Source: Gonocerus acuteangulatus (Eukaryota > Arthropoda > Insecta > Hemiptera > Coreidae). From it: DNA of 64,000 bases. Below, piece after piece: positions 11,268-22,559 of the stretch. The notes under the pieces are model-generated. The model was not told where the DNA came from. It did no database searches and saw only the letters and a program-made list of their open reading frames with translations. The first letter of the stretch is position 1. Every line of letters begins with the position of its first letter. A program made the translations under genes and the position numbers. Where the stretch lies: assembly GCA_946811695.1 (NCBI GenBank), contig OX328126.1:82472467-82536466 (forward strand). The letters run 5' to 3'.

Positions 11268-11509
11268 TTGTTTGTTTCCCTACGTTAGAAAACCTACAAA
11301 AAATGTGCCTAGAAGCGTATGAATCCAAAAACGTAAGCGTTACAATTTTTTTCGCGCGTATTTTGCCCAAAAATATATTTTCAGATAGACGGATTCTGCC
11401 GCTTAACGAACTTGATCATTCTAAGCACAAAAAGTATTTTTGCACCAAATTTCATTAAAATCGGCCCATTTTTTGGACAGTTAGACAGAGAACAGACTAT
11501 ATATATATA

Positions 11510-11559
<50 letters not shown>

Positions 11560-11560
11560 G
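11268..11560 (-). mobile_element. Family A fragment (A3), minus strand
   Basis: The plus strand contains the inverse of family A blocks: AAAACGTAAGCGTTAC, CTTAACGAACTTGATCATTC, ACCAAATTTCATTAAAATCG and GAGAACAGACTATATATA, ending in the (TA)n array at 11497-11556. The 5' hairpin end is missing and both termini are absent. Family B copy B2 begins about 40 bp later. Confidence 0.6.
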
Positions 11561-11597
11561 AGAAGGTGGTATTATGAACCCCCTATTTGTTTTTCCC

Positions 11598-12691
11598 TTT
11601 TTAGCACTTTCCTCCGAAGGAAAGTAGCTATTGAGGTTGGACTCATGACGGAATTTTTGAAAAATTTCTTCAAATCTTTATCGATCCTACCTAGTAGACA
11701 CCGAAAATGACCCCCGTTAAAATTTATATATATCTATATATATATATATATATATATATGCATATATATATATGTGTCTGTTAACACGATAGCGGCCAGA
11801 GTTTTTGTTTTTTCGTCACGAAACTTGGTATATAGCATTCAATTAGCAAACGATTGAACGAGTTCGTTAACCACCAAAGTCGGTCCACCGGAAGGGGGGG
11901 TTTACCCCGAACCCAAAACACTAATTTGACTATGTCAGCCGTAATATTTGTTATATTTCAACGAAACTTGGTATTCGTAGTGGTAATATAGAGAGAAAAG
12001 TGAGATATAAAAATGAACTAAATCGGTTCATTAGAAGGGGGGGTTTACTCCGGACCCACAATACCAATTCGCCACTACCAGCCGTGATTTTTGGTATATT
12101 TCGATGAAACTCGGTATTCGTAGTGGCAATCCACAGGTAAATAACTGTTGTAAAAATAAACTAAATCGGTTCATTAGAAGGGGGGGGGGTTTACTCTTGA
12201 CCCAAATTCTTAATATACTCATACCGGTCGTAATTTCTGCTGTATTGTAACGAAACGCGGTATACGTCGTGGGTAACTCATGAGAAAGAAGTGTTGTAAA
12301 AATGAGCTGAATCGGTCAATCGGAAAGCGGGGGTTTAATTTGTAATATATTTCAATAGAAAAGCCCGTCAGACGTAGATTCACAAAGCCGCCGCAAGGAG
12401 CGCTTTCTACCACTAGGGTGACTGTATCCTGTTCCTGCGTTAGATCAAAATACGATAATATGAGGTTTTTTGTATTTATTACGTAGTGTAATAGGTACCA
12501 TTTGTAAACATAACTCTGGAAGCAAATTATTAATTGATCAGTTACTCATTACAAATTTAAAAGAGAACTATTCATGTTATTATTTTATTTATGTAGGATA
12601 TTTTAAGCAAATTGTTCTGGAAAGCAATCTACACTACCCAAATTCTGAGGAAAGTGCTTAGTTATGCAGCTCCTGCGTGACGGACTTTTTT
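11598..12691 (+). mobile_element. Family B Helentron-like element, copy B2
   Basis: It is very similar to B1 along its length, including the 5' hairpin, the four ~145-bp units and the 3' subterminal repeat with final stem-loop. The (TA)n array is much shorter (about 11735-11772) and the G run near 12180 is 9 instead of 13. B1 and B2 therefore differ mainly in simple repeats. That fits recent transposition, or duplication followed by slippage. Confidence 0.7.
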
Positions 12692-13180
12692 CTAATTGCC
12701 TATGACATTTTTTTTAGGATATTCGTTCATAGCGTTTACTACAATATTTTGTGAACATTCTTATGAAATAAGAACTTTTTTCGGTAGCTTTATGTATATG
12801 AAAAAAAAAATAAATTCGACGAATGTCAATTTATTAGTAAATCTTTTCGTAATATGAGCCCCTAAGAAAGAGAAATAAAATGACTTATTTATGACATTTT
12901 CATTTATTACAAAATCTTGAAAATGCATTACAAAGAAGAAAATAATTTATAAAGTAACTTGAAAAGCGTTATTAAGGAACCATTTAATTGCTTTATGACT
13001 TTTCCGTCTATTTGCAAAAATCACAAATGTAAACACCCTTGTCACAGCCAGCGCGGTCATTTTGTGCCCACATTTCGCAGATTCGTTGTACCCACAGTTC
13101 TCCGAGGTTATCTCATTAAAATAGGCCCATATTTTCCTGGGGGAAAATCAAGAATGGAGGTAAAAGAATCTTTCCTCTCA
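12692..13180. other. AT-rich spacer, no gene seen
   Basis: I see nothing recognisable between B2 and the 99-bp array. The short plus-strand frame at 12959-13189 has no domain. Confidence 0.4.
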
Positions 13181-13877
13181 ATCAAATGATTCGAGGGATT
13201 TTACTTTGAACTACTGATCTTCCAGTCTCATCTACATTGAACACCCTGTCAGCTGGATAGTTGTGTCGACTTCCTGGATATCAAATGATTCGAGGGATTT
13301 TACTTTGAACTACTGATATTCCAGTCTCATCTACATTGAACACCCTATCAGCTGGATAGTTGTGTCGACTTCCTGGATATCAAATGATTCGAGGGATTTT
13401 ACTTTGAACTACTGATCTTCCAGTCTCATCTACATTGAACACCCTATCAGCTGGATAGTTGTGTCGACTTCCTGGATATCAAATGATTCGAGGGATTTTA
13501 CTTTGAACTACTGATCTTCCAGTCTCATCTACATTGAACACCCTATCAGCTGGATAGTTGTGTCGACTTCCTGGATATCAAATGATTCGAGGGATTTTAC
13601 TTTGAACTACTGATATTCCAGTCTCATCTACATTGAACACCCTATCAGCTGGATAGTTGTGTCGACTTCCTGGATATCAAATGATTCGAGGGATTTTACT
13701 TTGAACTACTGATCTTCCAGTCTCATCTACATTGAACACCCTATCAGCTGGATAGTTGTGTCGACTTCCTGGATATCAAATGATTCGAGGGATTTTACCT
13801 TGAACTACTGATCTTCCAGTCTCATCTACATTGAACACCCTATCAGCTGGATAGTTGTGTCGACTTCCTGGATATCA
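13181..13877 (-). repeat. 99-bp satellite made from a pogo-like transposase segment
   Basis: Seven head-to-tail copies start at 13181, 13280, 13379, 13478, 13577, 13676 and 13775. They differ at only a few sites (for example gatCttcc/gatAttcc). On the minus strand each unit has an open frame reading ...DRVFNVDETGRSVVQSK... before a stop. NVDETG followed by S..VQ is the block around the first catalytic aspartate of pogo/Tigger-type DDE transposases. The 99-bp length is 33 codons, but a stop in each unit prevents a read-through protein. Confidence 0.8.
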
Positions 13878-14030
13878 AAGAAATTGTCGGCTGCTTCTTT
13901 GTTAAATCCATTAGCTCTTGAAAACGATGTTGCAGCTGGTTTCAAAACAGACAAAACTAACCCATTTCCTGTGAATGGGAGCTCAATTCAATTTCTTTCA
14001 TACAGTTGTTAAGCCACTCGGCCTACGTTA
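13878..14030 (-). pseudogene. pogo/Tigger-like transposase fragment
   Basis: The minus strand reads KPAATSFSRANGFN followed by KEAADNFFD. This matches the usual spacing between the second helix-turn-helix and the DDE core of pogo-type transposases, where an S.AR..GFN...V..FF block precedes NVDETG. The frame breaks at the junction with the satellite: NFFD is in one frame and NVDETG in another, so at least one indel occurred. The frame also degrades upstream. I see no later DDE residues outside the array. Confidence 0.6.
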
Positions 14031-14661
14031 CAGAGCCCTTACGTTTGGGGGCTCATATTGCAACCCTCGTCGTGTTGGAATTTGAACACGCATAACGAAT
14101 CTTTGTAATTTGAAAAAAAACATTGTATCTACACAGAAATAATCTCTGAAATGTCCTTTACACTATTCAATAAGGAACTAGATGAATTTTGAATGGAGAT
14201 ATACTGTAATTATAAGCAGATTACTTACCTATCAAAGTTTTTCATATCAAGATATCAAATAAAACATTTTTACACACAAACTATCAGCTGGAACTGAGCG
14301 AGAACACTCCAGTGGTGAGATTTACTGAACTATCATTTGAAATTATCACCGCCAAAATGAGCCCGCTGTAGATATTGAGGGGGCTCATATTACATGCAGG
14401 GCTTATAATACCACCTTTACCTTTATGTATATAGATCTAACGGCTTGTTTCTCCAGGGGTTGTTCTTCTCCCTACTTCATCCTGCGATATTCCGATGAAT
14501 TCCTCTTCATCTTCGTCAGGCTGTTCGCTTTCATCTGATCGAAATATCGCAGGATGAAGGAGGAGAGAACAACCGTAGGAAAAGAAGCCATTCCATCTAA
14601 AAATATTATTCCCAGCGATGAAAATTAATTCCATCCTATCAACTGATAGTGAAGGTTTATA

Positions 14662-14721
<60 letters not shown>
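14031..14721. other. Spacer with inverted repeat and (TA)n
   Basis: An imperfect inverted repeat at about 14458-14493/14540-14577 has a perfect 17-bp core, CTTCATCCTGCGATATT. The loop encodes an acidic run (DESEQPDEDEEE) on the minus strand. GGGGGCTCATATT occurs near 14048 and 14380, perhaps the edges of an unrecognised insert. A (TA)n array lies at 14664-14719. Confidence 0.45.
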
Positions 14722-14723
<2 letters not shown>

Positions 14724-15180
14724 CAGGTTTCATAACAAATGAAAAAGGCCATTCAGGTCTGCCAGTTTCAAAATTTTTATATTTTAATAATTTTAAACAA
14801 TATTTCGGCTTATTGCCATCATCAATGTGGCCATATGAAATGTGTTAGTACTGCCTGGGGACCGGTATGACTTGGTCATATTTAGGACCAGTTTTTAAAT
14901 ATGTTTTTATAATAATGAATGACAAGCAAAGTCATGATGTGAATCATGTGAAATTGTGATATATATTTTTTTTTTAACTGGGATTTTAAGTAAGTAAGAT
15001 ACAGTGGGTTATATGTTTGTTTGAAAAAAATTTTATTGGTGTACTAAGATTTTGAAATTCTTTTTCCAGAGATTTCCTGATGATGAGAATAAGTCGAAAT
15101 ATTGTTTAAAATTATTAAAATATAAACATTTTGAAACTGGAAGACCTGATTGGCCTTTTTCATTTGTTATGAAACTTGGA
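14722..15180. mobile_element. Short Penelope-type element with inverted arms and hammerhead-like cores
   Basis: Left arm 14722-14826 and right arm 15066-15180 are inverted repeats. They share TTTCATAACAAATGAAAAAG, a TTTATATTTTAATAATTTTA block and AACAATATTTCG. On the plus strand the right arm reads CTGATGA (15077-15083), then GTCGAAATATT. The left arm, read on the minus strand, has TTGATGA, GGC-AATAA-GCC and GAAATATT. The self-complementary ATAT after GAA would be helix III. Each arm has lost something (helix II on the right, C3 of the core on the left), so together they imply an intact ancestor. No coding region is present. Confidence 0.55.
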
Positions 15181-15223
15181 TAACTTATTGGAGATCTTAA
15201 AGAATCGGTAGCACTTATCAACT

Positions 15224-15225
<2 letters not shown>

Positions 15226-15282
<57 letters not shown>

Positions 15283-15314
15283 TATATATATATATATATA
15301 TAAGTATATATATA

Positions 15315-15351
<37 letters not shown>
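15226..15351. repeat. (TA)n microsatellite
   Basis: Imperfect (TA)n is interrupted by AAG and TTT variants. A weak family A-like ACCACCGTTATTTTC block follows at about 15371, so this may be the simple-repeat core of a decayed family A copy. Confidence 0.8.
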
Positions 15352-15356
<5 letters not shown>

Positions 15357-16199
15357 ATTATTGAAAAATGCACCACCGTTATTTTCTCGGTAAAATCTTC
15401 CCACCCTCACCATCTGAAACAGAGTTTCCTGTTTCTAACCTATAAATCAGTCTGGGTAATTTCTGCCTGATCACATTTTATACCTGAGCCCGTTACCGAC
15501 AGGTACACCAGTTAGTTAAGAATAATTTTAATCATAAAAAAAATTTGGATTTGTTCCGCGGATGTAAAACCATACTTACATGATGGCTAATAATTCCGCC
15601 GAGCTGTAATGGCTTGGAGATTGCGCAGATAAGATCTCCTTCTTTTTATCATCTGAGCATATAAATAACCTATAGATGTTTTCATGGTTCCCGACAAGCC
15701 CTCGATGTTATCTCTAGGTACGGCGGTGTTGCGGAAGAGGATAGAGTCGTCCCAAGCAGGTAATCCCCCGTGTCCGATCTCACTCACACTACGGCCAGGA
15801 TTAATTGTGTGTCACTCAAAGCTTGGACCTACGTCGAGCATATGGAACGATTAGGAGTTCTTTTATTGCGCCTCCTTCTATACGGCTCTTTTTTTGAGCG
15901 GGCATTTTATTTAAGGAGAAATTAAAAGTATCTTCAGCGACAGTTGAGTGCTCTTCTGGGGAATCTATTCTGACAGGCGGGGCGTATGGCCTTCAGGAGA
16001 ATTAGTTAAATGCCGTTTTACATACGGACATTAGAGGGCCGTAAGTCCGGCCTTGAAGAAAATTTCAATACTCATCCTAATTATCATTTTGAATGAATAT
16101 TTTGGCAAAGGGATTTAAGAATAGAAATACAAAAAGTAATGCCACATAACATCCGGTATGCAAATATATCTTCAAGAAAATAAATAAAAGTATAGTATC
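15352..16199. other. Intergenic stretch, no gene seen
   Basis: I see no supported gene. The 66-codon minus-strand frame at 15587-15787 has no recognisable domain. Confidence 0.4.
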
Positions 16200-16231
16200 T
16201 TCATTGCTTATACTGTACAGGCAGTTCACAC

Positions 16232-16945
16232 TTAGTGCACCTACATTGGACAGTATTTCTCGCGATCCGATCCGATTTCTTTAGACCGACAACGGCCGAC
16301 GCGAGTGCCCCCATTGGTCACCCGTTTCGATCCGATCTAGTTACAGCTCGACCGTAATGAACTCGTACTGAAGTGAAAATGAGTGATTAATATAAGAAAT
16401 ATCACCTAATAAGCATAGAAATCTTCGATTACTATTTTCTGGAAATTAATCAATTTTCTGGAAGTACATCAGTCCCGAAAAGAAAATTCTTAGTGTAACA
16501 GTTAATTTTAAACGATGTTACACTATGATAAGAGAAGCAGTACTAAGTAAGTATTCACATTTTATAATAATTTATAAGAAAGGTAGCTCGAAGGTTATAA
16601 ACATCTTTCCACGTAATTTAAGAAACAAGGGAAACAAAAAACAACAATGTGACTAGACAAAGTTGTTCTAAATGTTATTAGCTTTCATTTTAAAAGGGGG
16701 GAAAAATACATCGAAATTGGTTAAGATGTAGAGGCTGTAGACTTTTTTGAAACACAATATGTCGTTTGGAACCATTTTGCGCTGGTCGGGATATCGGTCT
16801 AGAAGCAAACAAGTTTGAGCGGTCGAAAATAGGTGGTCTTCGGATCGGGTCGGGTCGGAACCAATTTAGGCCTCTCCATTGAGATACTTGTGTCTGTTTT
16901 TCTTCCGAATGTCGGTGGCTATCGGAACGGGACCAATGTTGGTGC
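16232..16945. mobile_element. Candidate DNA transposon with short terminal inverted repeats
   Basis: GTGCACCTACATTGGAC at about 16236-16252 is nearly the inverse of GACCAATGTTGGTGCACC near 16931-16947. The sequence just inside both ends is rich in GATCCGATCCGA or GGATCGGGTCGGG. The interior holds repeat F (16640-16780). I cannot see a target duplication or a transposase, so this is tentative. Confidence 0.35.
16640..16780 (+). repeat. Dispersed repeat F, copy 1
   Basis: It resembles 17930-18065. Shared blocks are CTAGACAAAGTT, TTATTAGCTTTCATT, GGTTAAGAT-TAGAGGCTGTAG and GTCGTTTGG. An inverse fragment (GCTTCAGCCTCTAAATCTTG) occurs at 17638-17658. It is non-coding and the family is unknown. 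Confidence 0.5.
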
Positions 16946-17380
16946 ACCCTTAAAAATCCAATACTTTCCTTTTTTTTCATTTTATGATTTTAAAATAACA
17001 TTTTAGAAAGTTATGTAATGCAAAACACCTGATTTCATTTCTCTATTAGAGAACCGCTCGTTGTTTTCCCTGAAAATACACATTCTTACTTGTGTGATTT
17101 CGTTCCCACGGATATATATTTTCGAATCTTGAGTCGGTTAGTTGCTGATGGATTGGATGATTTTCTATAATATATACAACCTTAGGGGTTCAGATTGAAC
17201 TCTTGATGAGCTAAGCTTCAGAATGGAACAATGCTTTATTTAAATGCAGAGACTTGCATCATGTATGACTAACATCGGTGAGTTCTTCTATGAACACAAC
17301 TTATAAGAATTGTAAATAAATTAAACTTAATGGTTATATATTTCTTATGCGCTTCGTGCAATCAGATAACCAATACCATC

Positions 17381-17421
<41 letters not shown>

Positions 17422-17610
17422 TATGAACATTCTTAATAAAAACATTTCCACGGAGTATTTCATTCGCAAATAACAAACCTGCACAGAGCCGAATATTCTT
17501 GGGCATTGTAGCCTAAGGTGTCAAGATTTCTAGAATAACTTAAAATTAAGGGAAAATACAAATTATTGTTCATAAATTATTAGAAACTAGCTCTTACTCA
17601 ACGCTCAGTG
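16946..17610. other. Intergenic stretch with poly-A
   Basis: No gene is seen. An A33 homopolymer lies at about 17381-17413, possibly a retroposon tail with no recognisable body. Confidence 0.4.
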
Positions 17611-18066
17611 GGACCAAACGACAGTGTTTCAAAAAAGGCTTCAGCCTCTAAATCTTGGGAAAATTCAGACTGACGCAACTTCAAAACGTAAATTTATCTT
17701 AATTAAAAAACGAGATTACGTGAAATAATCTGATTTTTGAATGATTAGAAAATAGGTTTTGATTTTTTCCCTGTCTAATCAGGATTTGAATGTTTAACTT
17801 CAACGATATCAGTGCTGATATACAAATTTGATGAAAAATAAAATATAATTTTATGTTCAATTGTAAATGTTCGTGTTTTATTTACATGTAATTTAAAAAA
17901 AAAAAAAAAACAGTGGGAACAAGAACAAAAATCTGGCTAGACAAAGTTTTTTTAAAATTTTATTAGCTTTCATTAAAAAAAAAAAAAAAATTAAAAATGC
18001 ATTGAAGTCGGTTAAGATTTAGAGGCTGTAGGCTTTTTTTGAACACGAAAAGTCGTTTGGCTCCAA
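17611..18066. repeat. Dispersed repeat F, inverse fragment and copy 2
   Basis: The inverse fragment at about 17630-17660 and the direct copy at 17930-18065 flank an AT-rich stretch with two A-runs (17894-17910 and 17975-17990). The arrangement could be one element with long imperfect inverted ends or two separate insertions. Confidence 0.4.
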
Positions 18067-18153
18067 TGTGCGGCGTGCCATGCTGCACCTAATCATATTA
18101 AATACTTTATATTATATTTATTTAAATTTTAACGTTAATTATAATTAACTCGG

Positions 18154-18353
18154 GCCTCCGTCAATTATAATTAAACGGTTAGAGGCCCGGTGGCCGTGAG
18201 TGTCAAGGCGTGAGCACTTAACACTCCGTGCCAAAGGGTCGTGGGTTCGATTCCGACTAGGGGTGGTGGTTTTTCTTTAGAAAAAAAAAAGGCATCAGCC
18301 CTATCCAGGCTAGAAAAGGGCAAGGATAAATAGACGTTCAAGTTTAATAAAAA
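18154..18353 (+). repeat. tRNA-derived SINE (Leu-like head) with 13-bp target duplication
   Basis: Perfect copies of ATAATTAACTCGG flank the insert (18141-18153 and 18354-18366). The tRNA-like head has box A-like TGGCCGTGAGTG and box B GGTTCGATTCC. AAGGCG and a CTTAACA loop suggest a leucine-type tRNA ancestor. A non-tRNA body and a (TAA)-type tail follow. The 5' part can fold as GCCTC...GAGGC. Family A copy A4 begins about 10 bp after the right duplication. Confidence 0.75.
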
Positions 18354-18515
18354 ATAATTAACTCGGAATTTTAATATTTTTAGCGCGGTTCCTCCCTCCC
18401 TCATAGGGAGGAACCCCGCTTATAGGGTTGATACAATGAAACAATCCGGAAGTGCCGACTAGAAAATTTTGCGTTTCAGAACCTCTGGAAACCGAAAATG
18501 ATGGTAGTTCAAATT

Positions 18516-18624
<109 letters not shown>

Positions 18625-19823
18625 CTGTTCGCTCATTTCTGGCTTCCCTGATGGTCCGATTTTGATGAAATTTGGTCCAAAAATCCGTCGTCCAATTTGA
18701 AAGGTCAAGTTTGTTAACCAGCAAAATCCGCCCACTGGAAGATGGCATTTGGGGCGAAATTCGCGCAAAAAAATCGTAACGCTTACGTTTTTGAGTTCAT
18801 AAGCTTGTAAGTACTCTTTTTATAGGATTCTTGGGCTAGGAAAACGAATGGAACCATTTTCAAGGCGATAGCTTTAACCGTTTTCGAGAAAATTGGAAAA
18901 ATAATTTTTGAATACCGTTTTTGGTTTGGGTACTTAGAATTACGGGATTCAGTTGAAACATTATCTGCATGTTCTACTTTCATTAAAACTAATATGTTGA
19001 AAGTTTTGTTACGTTTGGAGTTAAGGAAGGGTTAGAATAAAATATTTTATGAACAGACAAGAAAAGTTTTGGGAACTTCGTATACTTTCATTAATATCTC
19101 GAACACGGTTGGGAAATCGTGGTAAGTGGATAGAAACTATTTGAAAGCTTTCTAAATTCTCTACAAAAAATATTCTAAAACTATTTTTGATTAGGTTATG
19201 TCAATCGGAGAAATAAGTGCTTAAAACTTCAAATACGTCTGTTTTGTTCTTAAGAACGGGTTTTTGTCGTTCTTTTTGTAATTTTTGTCTCTTTCCCTTT
19301 GTTTTTTATTGCTTTTTATTTTTGTAATTTCTTATGTTGGGAAAATTTTGTGTGTAAAACAGGATATGAAAAATGAGACCAATTTTCTGTTGCTAGAAAT
19401 AATATAAATTTTGGGAACTTTCATTAATATCTCGAAAACGGTTGAAAATCTTGGTAAACGGAAGAATACCATTAGAAAGCTTATTAAATGCTCTACATAA
19501 AAGGTTCTAATGAAAGTTTTGATTAGGCGATGACAATCGGAGAAATAAGAGCTTAAAGCTTTAAAGTAATTGATTTCGCTTATTCGAACTGTTCTTTTTG
19601 TCTGTTTTTTATTTCTTGTTATTTTTTAGTTGCTTATAGTTGGATAATGTATTCGAAAATAAAACAGGTTTAGTAAAATAACAAAAACAATTTATTGTTA
19701 GAAATATAGAGTTCCAAGATTCCAAGACCTTGTAACTAGCGGGAAAGTTTCTAGTGATGCCGACCCTTCCAGGTAAGATTGTAAATCCTATCTTTCAAGA
19801 CTGTTGGAACCAAAACAATAACT

Positions 19824-19971
19824 GTCGGGGTTCGGTCACTGCTACTTTTATCGTAAAAATGGTTTTATTGTGCCGACGTTTCGGCTTGAACTTCAAGCCT
19901 TCATCAGGGCTGTAAATACAAGTAGGACATATTTAACACTAATATATGCACATATCTACGTAAATATACCT

Positions 19972-20054
<83 letters not shown>

Positions 20055-20203
20055 GATGCATATTCACATACACATATACACGCACACATATGTACATATA
20101 TATCCCCACATACATACACATATGGGGTATGTATTATTAAGTAGCAGTGACCGAACCCGGACAATCCCTACCTTGCATCATCAACGGTCAACGATCTCCT
20201 CTC
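19824..20203 (-). mobile_element. Penelope-type insertion with well-formed hammerhead-like motif
   Basis: Its ends are inverse copies of GGTTCGGTCACTGCTAC (about 19829-19845 and 20141-20157). The left side carries, on the minus strand, GCC-CTGATGA-A, a 7-bp helix II (GGCTTGA/TCAAGCC), GAA, ACGT, C and GGC. A (TA)n array fills much of the middle. Flanks AACAATAACTG and AATAATAACTG look like an imperfect target duplication in family A copy A4. No coding sequence remains. Confidence 0.6.
19872..19910 (-). ncRNA. Hammerhead ribozyme-like motif (Penelope type)
   Basis: Reading from 19910 down to 19872: helix I strand GCC, core CTGATGA, one extra A, helix II GGCTTGA-AGT-TCAAGCC (7 perfect pairs), core GAA, self-complementary ACGT (helix III), cleavage base C, helix I strand GGC. 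All conserved core bases are present. The extra A between CTGATGA and helix II is the only deviation seen. The minimal helix III is typical of hammerheads in Penelope-like elements, which are thought to act as dimers. Cleavage activity is inferred. Confidence 0.6.
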
Positions 20204-20307
20204 AACAAAATAATAACTGCTTCTATTTTAATCTTTCGAAATTAGACTAGGGATAAGAACGGAACCGCGCTAAGATGAGGCAGTTCCTGCGAGTCGGACT
20301 TTTTTTA

Positions 20308-21310
20308 AATTGGTATATTGTATAAAAATTAAAAAAAAAAATGAATGATTATATGATATTTGTTGAGAGAACCACCTCCAATCCGTTGGGCCTGGGGCTC
20401 TCTATGTACATATAAATTAATTTGGATGGTGGGGGGGGGGGGGAAATGTCGAATCTATTAGGTAGAAAAGATGAAGATTTTTAGTGAATTTTCAAATATT
20501 TTTTTCTTGAATGCCACCAGAATAGCTCCATTCCGTCGATTAATTCTTGGGTCTTTGAAGCTTTTTATAGATTGAGCTTAATCTGACCAGAAAGGAACTA
20601 AAAGGCCCTTTCTAAAATGATCTAATAAAAGAGAAAGATCTGAAGGATGAGCGAGTAGTCTAGATGCCCGGGGCTGGACAACTCATCCCACGCAACATCT
20701 ATTCCTCAAGAACCTTACCGTCTCGCCATCAGGGTGGCTCTTCAAATTCTAAATAGGAGACTTGGATGCGTTCAGATAAAAACAGATTTTTTTTACTAAA
20801 TGATAATAATTTTTCAAAGAATCATATTTTATATTCTCTCGTCATATAAACGGATTTGCTGAAGAACATCTGCTATTACCGACAATAAATGAATGGCTAA
20901 TAACTAGAAAACGTGCTAATTCCAAAAATAATGCTATTACACGTACACGAACACATTTGAGGACCCCAGAAGTCAAGGGGTCTAAGTGACATTTTTGAAA
21001 TAAATGAGTTAGATACAGGAATGGGTTGTGAACACCGTAATCTTGTGGTTGGTAATGTGATTCAAGTGATTTTCTTGACAGTTGCTGCCACCTAGCTTGT
21101 GTGCTCTTGAGTATTGTACTTTTGTAAAATTAAGCCCAGAAGGCAGTTAACGAGTCTATGTGCGGATTTTCCAATTCTTTTGCATATTAATCATAAACTG
21201 GATGACGTACCTATTATGTATCATCGATAATAAACATCTAAGGACCTGAGCATTCTTCTAGTATAACCGAAACAATAAAAATACAGTTTTTGCTATTACA
21301 ACATATGTTA
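20308..21310. other. Intergenic stretch, no gene seen
   Basis: I see no supported gene. A G13 run lies near 20430. Confidence 0.4.
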
Positions 21311-21481
21311 GGGGTCTCCCGTGGTCTAATGGCTAGAGCCTTGGATTCATAAGCGGGAGATGGTGGGTTCGATTCCCAACCTCCGGCAGGAATTTTATCA
21401 TCCCACGACTCGCTGGTAAAATTCCGCGCTACACCCTGGATGTCAGCGCTAATGACCTAGATGTAGATGCGCCGTAAAAAA
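21311..21481 (+). repeat. tRNA-headed SINE with GCGCCGT tail
   Basis: The head GGGGTCTCCCGTGGTCTAAT, with box B GGTTCGATTCCC, is nearly identical to that at 54627. A body with AATTTTATCATCCCACGAC and CCCTGGATGTCAGCGCTAAT follows. The tail GATGTAGATGCGCCGTAAAAA is the 3' terminus shared with the 5S-headed SINE at 7286. The A tail is short (5-6) and no target duplication is visible, so the copy may be old. Confidence 0.75.
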
Positions 21482-22559
21482 CTTTCATCTTTGACTCCAT
21501 TTTCCTCAAAACAATGAGTTTTTTACTTTGACCCCTTGACATCTGGGGTCCTCTTATATACTCAATTTGCAAGTGTTGCTACATTATAAGCATTGTCGTA
21601 AGTGTAGCAAAATATGGTTCTCTATAATAAAAGAAGTAGTTACCGAATAATAAAATGTATACTTCTACAGTATGAGACCAATTATACAAAATAGTTTCAC
21701 TTAAGGTACCTTTCTTTTACTGTATACCGAGGATACCTTTTTACCTCTCATGGATACCGATCCACAGGAATATGGAAGGAAACGAAGCATCAAAAGCCAC
21801 ACACCTATGGGCGGAGTTACGCCATCGTTCCCTTTCGATAAAGGACTATTTTATCACTGAATAAAGTGGGCTGCTTAATTAATATATATTGAAAGTACTG
21901 TGTATACCTGGGAATCATCCTAAAGATAATCAAGAATTGAAGAGGTCCTTATTAATCGATACACTTATTTTTATTTCAAAAGATGAACACCCAAATTGGT
22001 TTAGTTACGACTGTTGGATACATTATCTGTGAATGCCATGTCTATAAACGTTTACTCCATAAGACTATCCGATAATGAAAAGCTCTGGGAAAAGGCTCGT
22101 TGAAAATAGAAAAATGTAATTTGGTAAATAATGTAAACAGCGTTTAAATACTAAATATTTTTAGCTCGTAGAGGAATAAACAAAATTAAACGGACATAAT
22201 CATAAAAAAGTAATCAAAATATAGAAATCATAATAAAATAAATGAATAAAAATAATTGAAACATTTTAGTACATACTTTAATAGTCCAGGAATCATACAA
22301 TTTTTGTTACAGTAGTATATAACACAATCGAACTGTAATCGAAGAGTTGAGCTACGGACCATGAAAACCCTGGAGTAATCTTAATAAAATTACAAACATT
22401 CTAACTCAATCAAATCCATAAAATAAAAATGTTGTGCCTTCAATGGACAGATATACACGTAGAGTGCTAGTACGGCAAAAACAGCATCGGGTTAGAGAAG
22501 CAGCATGTGTTGAACTGAATATGACCTGCGCTTGTTGTGAGAGACCAAACGCTAGTTGA
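21482..22559. other. Intergenic stretch, no gene seen
   Basis: No feature is recognised. Confidence 0.4.

Noticed and set aside
13181..13877. CRISPR array
   Set aside because: The units are contiguous 99-bp copies without unique spacers, in a eukaryotic transposon context. The same holds for the 33708 and 41073 arrays.
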